From Streptomyces sp. NBC_01237 (GTDB lineage: Bacteria > Actinomycetota > Actinomycetes > Streptomycetales > Streptomycetaceae): 64,000 nt of DNA. The stretch is taken from positions 1-64,000 of the forward strand of contig NZ_CP108509.1 of assembly GCF_035917275.1 (NCBI RefSeq), in the 5' to 3' direction. The notes beneath the pieces are model-generated. The model did no database searches. It saw nothing but the letters and a program-made list of their open reading frames with translations, and had not been told where the DNA came from. Shown in pieces: positions 9,576-18,413 of this stretch; within the stretch, counting starts at the first letter, position 1, and the number at the start of each line of letters is the position of its first letter. A program made the position numbers and the translations under genes.

Positions 9576-9851
9576 ATGCAGAACAGGGCCGAGCCCGCCG
9601 TCGCCCGCAGCGACTGGTACGTACGGGCCCGCGTCAGGATCATCCGCGACCACACCGCCGTCACCGAAGACCCGGCCGTCCACCGCCACTTCGCCCAGGG
9701 CGAGGAACTCACCCTCACCCAGTGGGGCAGGGCCGGACAACCCGTCAGCGACACCTGGTGGACAACCCAGAACACCAACACCGCCCACACCGTCCCCGAC
9801 GGCCACGTCACCGTCCTGAGGATCATCGACGAGACATCACCCGCCGGGTAG
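9576..9851 (+). CDS. small hypothetical protein
   Basis: ATG 9576 follows GGAGG at 9561-9565 and gives 91 residues. The frame is open further 5' but only over the terminator region, which is not coding. The protein is soluble and has no cysteine, signal peptide or membrane segment. It reads like a small beta-rich domain with repeated short hydrophobic strands (WYVRARVRIIRD, GHVTVLRIID). Function is unknown. The strongly biased third positions and good ribosome site make it a credible gene. Confidence 0.55.
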   Translation: MQNRAEPAVARSDWYVRARVRIIRDHTAVTEDPAVHRHFAQGEELTLTQWGRAGQPVSDTWWTTQNTNTAHTVPDGHVTVLRIIDETSPAG

Positions 9852-9940
9852 ACCGGGCGACGGAAGGACGGGCATGTCTACCGGCCTCCCCTCATGAACA
9901 GGGCCGAGGCCGAATGGACAGGCCCTTCTCCGACTGCTCG

Positions 9941-10010
9941 CTGTCCGCCGCGACGGTCCGTGTCGGCGTACACGTGAACGTGCACAGCCGAGTACGGATG
10001 AACGTGCCCA
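9941..10010. repeat. left arm of imperfect inverted repeat flanking the NmrA-like gene
   Basis: About 70 bases match the reverse complement of 10954-11026 with a few gaps. The most conserved core is GTACGGATGAACGTGC. Both arms can be translated in one orientation to a related peptide ending in VRMNV, so the repeat may derive from duplicated coding sequence. Confidence 0.6.
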
Positions 10011-10035
10011 CCTGCGGGCATGGCCAGGCGTCTTC

Positions 10036-10066
10036 TTGACCTGAAGCGTGATTGAGGTTCTAGCGT
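10036..10066 (+). promoter_or_regulatory. MerR/SoxR-type promoter with 19-bp spacer and dyad operator
   Basis: A -35 box TTGACC (10036-10041) and a -10 box TAGCGT (10061-10066) are 19 bp apart, the long spacing typical of MerR-family promoters. The spacer holds an imperfect dyad, ACCTGAAG at 10039-10046 facing ATTGAGGT at 10051-10058, close to the CCTCAAG..CTTGAGG pattern bound by SoxR-like regulators. It drives the oxidoreductase gene starting at 10090. Confidence 0.6.
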
Positions 10067-10089
10067 GTCGCCTACTCGATCATCTGACG

Positions 10090-10938
10090 ATGGGAAACAC
10101 GCTCGTGATCCTCGTGACCGGAGCCACTGGAAACATAGGCAGTGCCCTGCTGAAGGAGCTGCACGCACGCGGTGTCGGGCCGCTGAGAGGGCTCACCCGT
10201 GATGCCGCACGGGCCGTCTTCCCCCAAGGGGTCGAGGCTGTGGAGGGCGACTTCGCAGAGCCGGCGTCGTTGAAGCCCGCGCTGGAGGGGGTGCGCTCGC
10301 TGTTTCTTGTGTCGCGCCTGGGCTCGGACGCCGACATCCTCGAAGCCGCCCGGCAAGCGGGAGTGGAGCACGTCGTGTTGGTCTCGTCCATCACCGTCCA
10401 GACCCACCCGCACCTCGGCCCCGCCGACGAGAACCTGGCGGTGGAGCAACTGCTCAAGGAAACCGGCATGGCCTGGACGATCCTGCGGCCGACGCAGTTC
10501 GCGTCGAACGCCCTGATGTGGGCTGCGTCCATCCGTGGCCGCAGGACTATCCGCGCGCCGTACGCCGAGACCGCGCTGCCGACCATCCACCCCGCGGACA
10601 TCGCATCGGTGGCACGAGTGGCACTGACCGAGCCCGGCCACCACGGACGCACGTATGCCTTGACCGGGCCAGAGCCGATATCCGCCCGACAGCAGGTCGA
10701 GGTCATCGCGGCAGTACTGGGTCGGGAGGTTCCCTTCGTCGAGATCAGCCGTCGGCAAGCCCACGAGCAGATGGTCGAGGTCTTCGGGGCCGAGGCCGCG
10801 GACGCGGTGCTCGACGTTACCGGTGGAGACGTGAACCCCGAGCTGCTGATGGTGCGCGACACGGTTTCTCAGGTAACCGGAACGCCGGCTCGCCCGTTCC
10901 GGCAGTGGGCTTCGGAGAACGCCGACGCCTTCCGTTGA
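10090..10938 (+). CDS. NmrA-like NAD(P)-binding oxidoreductase
   Basis: This is a short-chain-type Rossmann protein of 282 residues. The dinucleotide loop GATGNIG is near residues 10-16, followed by the NmrA/HSCARG pattern of strand LFLVS, VEHVVLVSSI and the substrate-side segment WTILRPTQF. There is no catalytic YxxxK pair typical of classical SDRs, which fits the atypical NmrA group of redox sensors and quinone reductases. The ATG at 10090 gives a short leader after the MerR/SoxR-type promoter; GTG 10105 is an alternative start. The promoter suggests induction by redox-active compounds or another MerR ligand. The gene stands alone between the two arms of an inverted repeat, which suggests it moved as a cassette. 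Confidence 0.8.
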   Translation: MGNTLVILVTGATGNIGSALLKELHARGVGPLRGLTRDAARAVFPQGVEAVEGDFAEPASLKPALEGVRSLFLVSRLGSDADILEAARQAGVEHVVLVSSITVQTHPHLGPADENLAVEQLLKETGMAWTILRPTQFASNALMWAASIRGRRTIRAPYAETALPTIHPADIASVARVALTEPGHHGRTYALTGPEPISARQQVEVIAAVLGREVPFVEISRRQAHEQMVEVFGAEAADAVLDVTGGDVNPELLMVRDTVSQVTGTPARPFRQWASENADAFR

Positions 10939-10953
10939 ATCGCCAGGGCCTGA

Positions 10954-11026
10954 GCACGTTCATCCGTACCCAGGTGTGCATTTTCAGGAGTACGCCGACA
11001 GTCCGGAGCTCCGCGGCGGTCGTGGC
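10954..11026. repeat. right arm of imperfect inverted repeat flanking the NmrA-like gene
   Basis: Reverse complement of 9941-10010 with small gaps; it begins 15 bases after the stop codon of the oxidoreductase gene. The next 340 bases up to 11365 hold only the CTCATGACAG repeats at 11206 and 11229 and no convincing gene. Confidence 0.6.
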
Positions 11027-11364
11027 CACCTCCGCCGTCGGGTCACCCTGCTCCACCGCGACCCTGCCGAGACTGTGGGCGGCCCCGCGGTCTCCCCAAC
11101 ACCCGGTCCTCAGACCCCCCACCCTGCGACCAGACCGCACCCACCAGCCTCACTGCATAAGAACCCTCGAACCTTAAGACAGCGCCACCCACCATGAGAC
11201 AACGCCTCATGACAGCAGAATCTCTCACCTCATGACAGTGAAACCAGACGATCGACACCGCCCTGACCAGCAACAAGAACCCACGCCAACAATCCCCGCC
11301 GCTGACCCTCACCACCACTGACACCAACCCGAGAGATCGCACCCTCCGGGGCCGTGGGGTGACG

Positions 11365-11982
11365 TCAGTCGTCGAACCAGACGACGAGCCTGACGTCGTC
11401 GTCGCCGTGCAGTTCGGCGAGGGTCCGCATGACGGTCCAGACGGGACCCCACTCTTCGTCCGGCACGGCGTCACCGCGGCTTAGGCGTTCAACACGGAAC
11501 ATCTGGTCTCCATCGATCCACCGGGAGCCCTCCGGGAAGTGCAGCTTGGGCCGGCCCGCGATGTAAGCCGGCTGTCCGCAGAGCTCGACGAACCGGCGAG
11601 GAGCGGAGTAGTGCCGCTGGAGGAACTGCCAGCCGCCCTGCGGGTCACGGTAGTACTCGCGGATGTAGGCATCGGGCTCGGCGGACTCCTCATCCCAGTC
11701 GACCCGCTTGATCTCCGCCCAGCTGACCCAACTCGCGCTTCGCCCGCCCGTCGTCCCATGCCCGTCGCGGACACGGTTCGACACGTCCTCAGGCAGTCCA
11801 CGGACAGGAGCCACCGGCACGAACTGCTCGTTGTCGCAGACACCGAGCAGACAGCCAAAGGCGTCGTAATTCCTCGGCACTTCCAGATGGTCCAGGTCGA
11901 TAGCGGCGTGCCAGAACGAATCCGCCTCATGGTCCCGATAGTCACGATGACACTCGATGAAGCCCCAGATGTCTCTACCCAT
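11365..11982 (-). CDS. hypothetical protein
   Basis: The frame is open from 12045, but the conserved-looking sequence begins at MGRDIWGFIECH (ATG at 11982), giving 205 residues. It is acidic and rich in Trp, Tyr and Asp, with a central RRFVELCGQPAYI segment and a C-terminal strand DVRLVVWFDD. No signal peptide or membrane segment is present. No ribosome site is strong for either start. It resembles uncharacterised Streptomyces proteins; I cannot assign a fold. CTCATGACAG repeats lie on both sides. Confidence 0.6.
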   Translation of the reverse strand: MGRDIWGFIECHRDYRDHEADSFWHAAIDLDHLEVPRNYDAFGCLLGVCDNEQFVPVAPVRGLPEDVSNRVRDGHGTTGGRSASWVSWAEIKRVDWDEESAEPDAYIREYYRDPQGGWQFLQRHYSAPRRFVELCGQPAYIAGRPKLHFPEGSRWIDGDQMFRVERLSRGDAVPDEEWGPVWTVMRTLAELHGDDDVRLVVWFDD

Positions 11983-12233
11983 ACCGCGATAATGCCTGGT
12001 CCAGCCGAGAACTCTCGCTCTCGTGACATGAGCAGTCGCTCCCACGGCAGCCGTTCAACCACATGTCGGTCAAAGAGCAGCAGCAGCCACTTGGCCATCT
12101 CATGACAGCGGACCAGACCGGCCACCACACGCATGACCAGGAAACCGACAACAGAACGCGGCTGACGCACAGCCGCTGCCACCAACACTCCCACTCACAC
12201 CACGAGGCCCGGGGCTTGACAGTACCGGCCAGG

Positions 12234-15200
12234 TCAGGGGCATACGGGAGAGTGCTTTTGATCCGGCAGATACAGCGACCGCTCGGCCGAGGTGAAATCT
12301 CGGTGCAGAGCGCGGCAGATCTTACGCATTGCCTCATTTGGTCCAAGCAGGGATACATTCCGCAGCTGAACTGTCTTGTCATCGCTGCCGGTGGCAATGG
12401 TCCGGCCGTCAGGACTGAACGCCATCGAGAAGAGCTCCTTGGTGTGGCGGGGGAGGGTGGCCCGGATCGTACGGGTGCCTACATCCCATAGCTGCACTGC
12501 CCATTCGCGGTCGCTGGTGGCCAGCGTACGGCCGTCCGGACTGAACACCGCCTGAGACCTGCTGCCGGTGAGAGTGGCACGAGTCTTGCCCGACGCCACG
12601 TCCCACAACATCGCTTCCCCGCCCTCGCTGCCAGTGGCGAGGGTCCGGCCGTCAGGACTGAACGCAACCGAGTCCGCTCCCCCGGTGAGGTAGACGCGGA
12701 TCTCGCCCGACGCCACGTCCCACAACCGCACTGACCAGTCGCCTCCGGTGGCCAGAGTGCGCCCGTCAGGGCTGAACGCCACCGAGGCCACTCCCCCGGT
12801 ATGGCCGGTGAGGGTGGTGCGGATCTTGCCCGACGCCACATCCCACAACCTCGCTGTCCCGTCCAGGCTGCCAGTGGCGAGGGTCCGGCCGTCAGGACTG
12901 AACGCCACCGAGGCCACTCCCCCGGTATGGCCGGTGAGGGTGGTGCGGATCTTGCCCGACGCCACATCCCACAACCTCGCTGTCCCGTCCAGGCTGCCAG
13001 TGGCGAGGGTCCGGCCGTCAGGACTGAACGCCACCGAGGCCACTCCCCCGGTATGGCCGGTGAGGGTGGTGCGGATCTTGCCCGTGCTCATGTCCCACAA
13101 CCGCACCGACCAGTCGCCGCCACTGGTGGCCAGAGTGCGCCCGTCAGGGCTGAACGCCAACGAGTACACCCCTACGGTGTGGCCGGTGAAAATAATCCGG
13201 GCCTTGCCCGACGCCACATCCCACAACCGCACTGACAGATTGCCGTCTGCGGCAGCGAGGGTCCGGCCGTCAGGACTGAACGCAACCCAACCGGTGTCAC
13301 CGGTGAGGGTGGTGCGGATCTTGCCCGTCGCAACATCCCACAACCGCACCTGTTCGTCATCACCGATGGCGAGAGTCCGGCCGTCAGGACTGAACGCCAC
13401 CGAGCCCATCCCCTCGATGCGGCTGGTAATGCGGGCCCTACCTGACGATACATCCCACAACCGCACCTGTCCGTAATCACCGATGGCAAGGGTCCGGCCG
13501 TCAGGACTGAACGCCACCGAGTCCACCGAATCACTGTGGCCGGTGAGGGTGGTGCGGATCTTGCCCGACGCCACATCCCACAACCGCACCTGTTCGTCAT
13601 AACCGATGGCGAGGGTCCGGCCGTCAGGACTGAACACCACCGAGTCCACCGGATCGCGGCCGGTGAGGACAGTGCGGGCCTTACCCGACGCCACATCCCA
13701 CAACCGCGCATCTCCGAAATCACCGATGGCGAGGGTCCGGCCGTCAGGACTGAACGCCACCGAGAGAACCGGACTGGTACCGGAAAGAAGGTAACGGAGC
13801 GGATAGTCGGCGGCCGCGTTCAAGCTGGCCATGGCTTCGGTCGTGGGGCTGGTCCGGTAGGCCTGGACCGCCAGCAGCGAGGCGAGGTCGGGGTCCCTTC
13901 CCAGCAAGGCTGCGGACTGCGCGGCGGTCTGCCGGGACTGGGCCGTCCGCTCTGCGGTGAGGGCAGTCTGCCTCTGCCAGAAGGCAAACCCGGCAGCGAG
14001 CAGCGCCAGGGCGAGCATGCAGGACAGGACGGTGTTGAGGCGCCGGGTACGGCGTGCTGCGGCTTTCTGGCGTTGCTGGCTGGTGGTGAGGAATTCCTGT
14101 TCCGGGAGGGTGAGGTCGGTGCGGGTGTGGGGTGTTGTGAAGGTTTCTTCGGCGGTGGCGAGGCGGGTGCCGCGGTAGAGGGCTCCGGGGTCGTGGTCGA
14201 GGTTGTTCCAGATGTGGGTGGCTTCGGTGAGCTGTCGGTGGATGCGCAGGCGTTCGCGGTCTTCGTCGATCCATCGGCGGAGTCTGGGCCAGGCGGTGAT
14301 GAGGGCTTCGTGGGCGAGGTCGATGGTGGGGCCGTCGACGGTGAGGAGGCGGGCGGAGGTGAGGCGTTCGAGTACGGCGTTGGTGTCTGTGGGGTCCGCG
14401 GTGTCGAGTTCGGTGCGGTCGACGGGGCGCCGGGTGTCCTGGGTTCCTTCGCCGGGTGTGATCAGGCGGAGCAGAATACGGCGGGCGAGGAGGGTCTGGG
14501 TGGGTGTGAGGGTGGTGTAGGCGGTTTCGGCGGTGTGGGTGATGGCGCCGTGGAGTCCGTCGGCGGCGTCGTAGGCGGCTTCGGTGAGGGCTTTGCCTCT
14601 GCGGCGGCGCCAGGTTTCCAGGAGGGCGTGGGACATCAGGGGCAGGGCACCGGGTTCGCCGTCGATGTCCTGGAGGATGCGGGCGGTCAGGCCGCGTTCG
14701 ACGATCAGTCCGCGGGCGGTGGCGGGCTTGACGATCGCTTCCCGCAGTTCGTCCGCGTTCATCGGCCCGACGGGCATGGTGGCGTCGCGCAGCACGGTGA
14801 TCAGGTTGTGGTGTTCGAGGCACCGGTTGTAGAAGTCGGCCCGGACCGCGATCAGGACGCGCAGCCGGCTGTCGGGATCGTTGGCGGTCAGGAGCCGGTC
14901 GATGAACGTGGTGCGTTCGGCCGGATCCCGGCACAGGGTGAAGATTTCCTCGAACTGATCGACGATCAGCCACGTCGCCGCCCCCTCGTTCCCGCCTGTC
15001 GTGGTTGCGGGGGTCAGGCGTTGTTCGTGGGTGCGCAGTGGGTGGGCGCCGGGGGTGATGATGCGCAGGGCCGCGGGTCGCAGGGCGGGTTGGTCGGTGT
15101 GGCGGAGGCGTGGGACCAGGCCGGCGCGCAGGAGGGAGGACTTGCCGCTGCCCGATGCTCCGACAACCGCGGTGACACGGCGGTTGCGGGCCAGTTCGAG

Positions 15201-15581
15201 CAGGTCGTCGATGAGGTGGTCGCGGCCGAAGAACAGGTCCGCGTCACCCGGCTCGAAGCGTGCGAGCCCCCGGTAGGGGGGCTCGGTGTCCTGGTCCGCC
15301 GGGCGGGGCAGGCGCAGGAGCTCCGCGTTCGCCCGCTCCCACCGGTCCTGCCAGTCCGCAGTGTCGCCGCGGCACACGGTGACGTAGGCCAGGAGGACCG
15401 GCAGGGTCGGTAAACGCTCCCCCCCGGCGGCCTGCGAGAGCGTCGCCCCGGAGTAGCCGGCCCGCCGCGCCATGGCCCGGTAGGCGGGTGCGCCGGCCTC
15501 GTCCCGCAGTTTGCGCAGCTCGTGAGCGAACCGCGCGATGGGCCCGTCCTGCGGATCGATCGGATTCTCCGGACGCCCCAC
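12234..15581 (-). CDS. nSTAND-type NTPase with N-terminal HTH and 12 WD40 repeats
   Basis: GTG 15581 after GGGGA gives 1,115 residues; the frame is open to 15722. An Xre-like helix-turn-helix region spans about residues 15-75. A STAND P-loop follows, with Walker A GASGSGKSS at 141-149 and Walker B LIVDQFEE near 205-212. One membrane helix lies near 512-532. Twelve WD40 repeats then run to the end, each with the SPDGRTLA and VRLWDVASG signatures, before a typical tail. Such proteins are signal-responsive switches; in Streptomyces their ligands are mostly unknown, and related nSTAND proteins act in phage defence. Repeats 7 and 8 are identical at DNA level (126-bp units), showing recent expansion of the sensor propeller. 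Confidence 0.85.
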   Translation of the reverse strand: MGRPENPIDPQDGPIARFAHELRKLRDEAGAPAYRAMARRAGYSGATLSQAAGGERLPTLPVLLAYVTVCRGDTADWQDRWERANAELLRLPRPADQDTEPPYRGLARFEPGDADLFFGRDHLIDDLLELARNRRVTAVVGASGSGKSSLLRAGLVPRLRHTDQPALRPAALRIITPGAHPLRTHEQRLTPATTTGGNEGAATWLIVDQFEEIFTLCRDPAERTTFIDRLLTANDPDSRLRVLIAVRADFYNRCLEHHNLITVLRDATMPVGPMNADELREAIVKPATARGLIVERGLTARILQDIDGEPGALPLMSHALLETWRRRRGKALTEAAYDAADGLHGAITHTAETAYTTLTPTQTLLARRILLRLITPGEGTQDTRRPVDRTELDTADPTDTNAVLERLTSARLLTVDGPTIDLAHEALITAWPRLRRWIDEDRERLRIHRQLTEATHIWNNLDHDPGALYRGTRLATAEETFTTPHTRTDLTLPEQEFLTTSQQRQKAAARRTRRLNTVLSCMLALALLAAGFAFWQRQTALTAERTAQSRQTAAQSAALLGRDPDLASLLAVQAYRTSPTTEAMASLNAAADYPLRYLLSGTSPVLSVAFSPDGRTLAIGDFGDARLWDVASGKARTVLTGRDPVDSVVFSPDGRTLAIGYDEQVRLWDVASGKIRTTLTGHSDSVDSVAFSPDGRTLAIGDYGQVRLWDVSSGRARITSRIEGMGSVAFSPDGRTLAIGDDEQVRLWDVATGKIRTTLTGDTGWVAFSPDGRTLAAADGNLSVRLWDVASGKARIIFTGHTVGVYSLAFSPDGRTLATSGGDWSVRLWDMSTGKIRTTLTGHTGGVASVAFSPDGRTLATGSLDGTARLWDVASGKIRTTLTGHTGGVASVAFSPDGRTLATGSLDGTARLWDVASGKIRTTLTGHTGGVASVAFSPDGRTLATGGDWSVRLWDVASGEIRVYLTGGADSVAFSPDGRTLATGSEGGEAMLWDVASGKTRATLTGSRSQAVFSPDGRTLATSDREWAVQLWDVGTRTIRATLPRHTKELFSMAFSPDGRTIATGSDDKTVQLRNVSLLGPNEAMRKICRALHRDFTSAERSLYLPDQKHSPVCP
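12801..13052. repeat. two identical 126-bp tandem units inside the WD40 region
   Basis: Bases 12801-12926 and 12927-13052 read the same. Each encodes exactly one WD40 blade, and the phase continues into the next, diverged unit. This is a recent in-frame duplication. Confidence 0.85.
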
Positions 15582-15970
15582 GTATTTTCCCCGCTCCCAC
15601 ACCGGCCAGCCCTGTGCGAACGGCCACCGTAGAGAAACGGGCCACAGGCCCGCAACGGGGCGGGCAACAAACGAGCCACCAACGGCCACCGATTGATCAG
15701 TGCAGCTCAGACGGGCTGCCAATCAACTCCCCACCCGGTGAACTCGAACTCGTCGGACAGCGCTTCGCCGCTTCGGAACACCGGACGGCCGGCCCGCGAA
15801 CGACGATCCGAACCCGGCGAACCATCACGGCCAGCCGCCACCCGCGGGGTGCGGAACAGGGGACCGCATCCCGCTTGGAAGGGAGCCCAAGCCAAGAAAG
15901 AGCAGGAGTCGCACAAGAACGACTCGACTGAGCAGCCGTCCTGGCTGCCTCTGGAAGAAAGAGAAGAACG

Positions 15971-16372
15971 ATGAGCACACTCAATTCGCCCGTCCGGACC
16001 AGGAAGTGGGCCACCGCGGCCGCCGCATCGCTCCTCATGGCCGGCGCAGCTCTCACCGCGACAGCACCTGCGGCCACCGCCGTGCCCACCGGATCCAGCG
16101 CTTGCCCCGGCGGGGTCGGCTGGTCGAACAAATCCCCCGGGACGGGAACCGCCAAGGGAACCAGCGCCCTGCTCCGTTCCGGCCCCAGCGAGGACTGCGG
16201 CGTCACCTACACCGTCGGCACCGCGGTCGTGCTGAACTACCACTGCTGGGTGAAGAACTCCGCCGGCAACAAGTGGACCCACGTCCGCGTCGACAACACC
16301 AACTTCCAGGGCTGGGTCTACAACGCCCGCCTGGACGACGGCGGCTCCGTACACCCGGACAACAAGTGCTGA
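15971..16372 (+). CDS. secreted SH3-like protein
   Basis: This 133-residue protein starts at ATG 15971 after a GAGAAG site. It has a Sec signal peptide with cleavage after about residue 38 (PAATA). The mature part of about 95 residues has paired cysteines and the pattern GTSALLRSGPSEDCG...VLNYHCWVKN...WTHVRVDN..QGWVYNARLDD, which resembles bacterial SH3 (SH3b) domains found in secreted Streptomyces proteins. Such domains bind cell wall or other proteins; no catalytic domain is attached. A strong terminator follows at 16396. Confidence 0.75.
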   Translation: MSTLNSPVRTRKWATAAAASLLMAGAALTATAPAATAVPTGSSACPGGVGWSNKSPGTGTAKGTSALLRSGPSEDCGVTYTVGTAVVLNYHCWVKNSAGNKWTHVRVDNTNFQGWVYNARLDDGGSVHPDNKC

Positions 16373-16395
16373 CCTGAGAACACCACCAGCACGTG

Positions 16396-16437
16396 ACACT
16401 GCCGGGAACCGTCGTCATAGGCCGTTCCCGGCAGTGT
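16396..16437 (+). terminator. hairpin terminator
   Basis: A perfect 14-bp stem (16396-16409 with 16424-16437) with a 14-base loop lies 24 bases after the stop of the SH3-like protein gene. Confidence 0.75.
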
Positions 16438-16817
16438 GGGCAAGCAGGGCCACCTCGGACTGTTCCCACGTGCCGACCTGTCGACCGGGCGCACGACCGG
16501 ATTGGATTCCGGTCTCCCCCGGCGCGGCGTCGGTCGAGACCGGGACCCGACCCGCAGCATCAGGCAGCGCTGCCCCACCACAGTCCCGAATTCGTACCTT
16601 GTCGGCCAGTCAGCCCGTGTGCTGCTGTTGTGCACGCTGCGCGTGGCAGGCAGGCAGAACAACAGCCTCCAGTGGAGGAAGCGAAAATCGCGTGGCACCC
16701 ATGGCAAAGCGCGTTTCAGCCATGGGAGGAGCGAGGAACAACATGCCCCCATCTATCCGGGTCGTCATGTCTAGCCCCCACTCATTTCCCGCACTGGCCC
16801 AAGGAGAGGACCCACCG
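16438..16817. other. gene-free stretch
   Basis: About 380 bases between a terminator and the next ribosome site. I see open frames but none with a plausible start, ribosome site and coding character. It presumably holds the promoter of the next gene. Confidence 0.5.
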
Positions 16818-17228
16818 ATGAAGAAGTACGCACTACGCATCACCGTGGCCGCAGTCGCGCTGCTGGCTACGGGAATCGGGACACCAGCGTCAGCCCAGAG
16901 CACTCAACCGACCTCCGGTCCGGGCACAACCTACGGGCCCCGCTGCACAAAAATCAGCAGTGGGCGCTTATGTGCCTCTGTCATCGATGCAAATCATGAC
17001 ATCGTAGTCCAGTACGCCAAGAATTCAGGAAAGCGCATCACGGCTCGAATCGGTTACGAAAGGGCGGGGAAGAATCACTGGAAAGGGTGGTTCTACCTGA
17101 AGGCGGGCAAGACCAAGACAAAGCAGTGGAATGACGCGTACCCGCAGAAAGGGTGCCCGAAGTTCATCGGTAAAATTCAAGTGAAGGGGCAGCAGACCTT
17201 CCAGACGCCGCCCGCTTCCTGCAATTAG
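16818..17228 (+). CDS. small secreted basic protein with a TTA codon
   Basis: ATG 16818 follows AAGGAGAGGA and gives 136 residues. A signal peptide (MKKYALRI, hydrophobic core, cleavage near TPASA, about residue 28) is clear. The mature protein is basic, lysine-rich and has four cysteines, so it probably folds with two disulphides outside the cell. No family is recognised. A TTA leucine codon sits at 16968-16970; in Streptomyces this makes translation depend on the bldA tRNA and suggests expression linked to development. The gene is richer in A and T than its neighbours, a sign of transfer. Confidence 0.7.
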   Translation: MKKYALRITVAAVALLATGIGTPASAQSTQPTSGPGTTYGPRCTKISSGRLCASVIDANHDIVVQYAKNSGKRITARIGYERAGKNHWKGWFYLKAGKTKTKQWNDAYPQKGCPKFIGKIQVKGQQTFQTPPASCN

Positions 17229-17243
17229 CCACGCACGTGCATG

Positions 17244-17271
17244 AGTCCTCGCCGGTTCACTGGCGAGGACT
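17244..17271 (+). terminator. hairpin terminator
   Basis: A perfect 10-bp stem (17244-17253 with 17262-17271) with an 8-base loop lies 16 bases after the secreted-protein stop. The 300 bases from here to 17573 hold no gene I can support. Confidence 0.7.
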
Positions 17272-17572
17272 CTACAGTTGTGGGGTGCGGCATTCCCGAG
17301 GCCAGGGCAACGGCTGCGCCGCGCGGTTGAGTTGTCCGGTGAGGTTTCATCGCCGGCGTGGCCGCCGGGACGCACGGTCACTCATACGCGTACGAGAGTC
17401 GCACCAGTCGCCGGGCAGAACCGCCGGGTGACCACCCGCCGCCCGCTGAGCACAGAACCCACCTCCGTACATGCCGTCGGCAGCCCACAGTTGTCGCCCA
17501 CGGCCGCGCCCCGGACCGGTCGACTCTATGGGCGTGCGCCGGTCCGGTGTGTCACAGCGAGCTGGCCAGTTC

Positions 17573-18259
17573 CTACTCCCTGAAATACTTTGTCCGTTGC
17601 GACTCAGTCTGGCGGCGATACACCTCGGCCCGTATTTCGGATGCGGTCATCGGGATGGGCTCGGGCACTGGGACGAAGCTGAACGGTTGGCCGGCCTGGT
17701 CGATGACGGCTGTGCCACTGCGGCCCGCGCTCATCCAGTCCAGCTCCAGGCGCCAATCGACCTCGAAGGCTGAGAGCGGGTAGATCACGAACAGCTCCGG
17801 GTCGCTGTTCGTCACGGTGAAGGGGAAATCTGCCGCCTCATTGGTCTTTGGCTTGAGCGCCGGTGCCTCAGCGTCCAGGTCTGTCGTGAAGCCGCGTGTG
17901 CTTAAAACTCCCCGTGTCACTTCTGAGCGAGCTGGGCGCGGTGGGCGGCGCGACAGGATGACGGGCCGCATCCGCTGCAGCACCACAGCCTGCGCCGTAT
18001 GCGCTTCCACCAGCAGCCTGACCCCGTTCTTCGGCTGCCATCTGCGGGCGGGTTCCGCATCCAGGCTCATCAGCAAACTGCTGCTGCTGAGCAGTTCAAC
18101 GGTCACGTGCAGCGGAACCTCCGGCTGTGGTGTCCGGCCGGTCACCACGGTGACATTGCCGTGCACATCGCGGGCTTGGATCACCGGCCCGTACACATGG
18201 GCCTGACCGGAGACCTGGTTCTCCGTCTGCTGGTCCTGCGGCTGTGGGGACTCGTCCAT
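17573..18259 (-). CDS. protein with an amyloid-signalling-like N-terminal motif
   Basis: ATG 18259 follows AGGAGGAA and gives 228 residues. The N-terminus is polar (MDESPQPQDQQTENQ) and is followed by VSGQAHVYGPVIQARDVHGN at about residues 16-35. That alternating G-x-V-x-G pattern resembles the short amyloid signalling motifs that Streptomyces uses near nSTAND proteins. The remaining 190 residues are rich in beta strands, with no membrane helix and no catalytic motif I know. The C-terminus RAEVYRRQTESQRTKYFRE is helical. Relatives with the same N-terminal pattern are common in Streptomyces and of unknown function. The amyloid idea is inference. The nSTAND gene is 2 kb away on the same strand. 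Confidence 0.65.
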   Translation of the reverse strand: MDESPQPQDQQTENQVSGQAHVYGPVIQARDVHGNVTVVTGRTPQPEVPLHVTVELLSSSSLLMSLDAEPARRWQPKNGVRLLVEAHTAQAVVLQRMRPVILSRRPPRPARSEVTRGVLSTRGFTTDLDAEAPALKPKTNEAADFPFTVTNSDPELFVIYPLSAFEVDWRLELDWMSAGRSGTAVIDQAGQPFSFVPVPEPIPMTASEIRAEVYRRQTESQRTKYFRE

Positions 18260-18413
18260 GTTCCGTTCCTCCTGTGATTGTTGAAATCGGGGCAGGACGG
18301 TACCGACCGTGCACAGGCATTGTGCCGGGCGATTGGGCCCGGAAGACCACGGTGAGCTGTCCGCCCAGGCGGCATGGGCATGACCAGCCGTGGTCGGTCG
18401 TTGATCCGGTGGA

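Noticed and set aside
12801..13760. Regular repeats that could suggest a CRISPR array
   Set aside because: The period is 126 bp or one WD40 blade, with coding phase kept; no short repeats with unique spacers are present. The pentapeptide repeats at 19600-20040 were rejected for the same reason.
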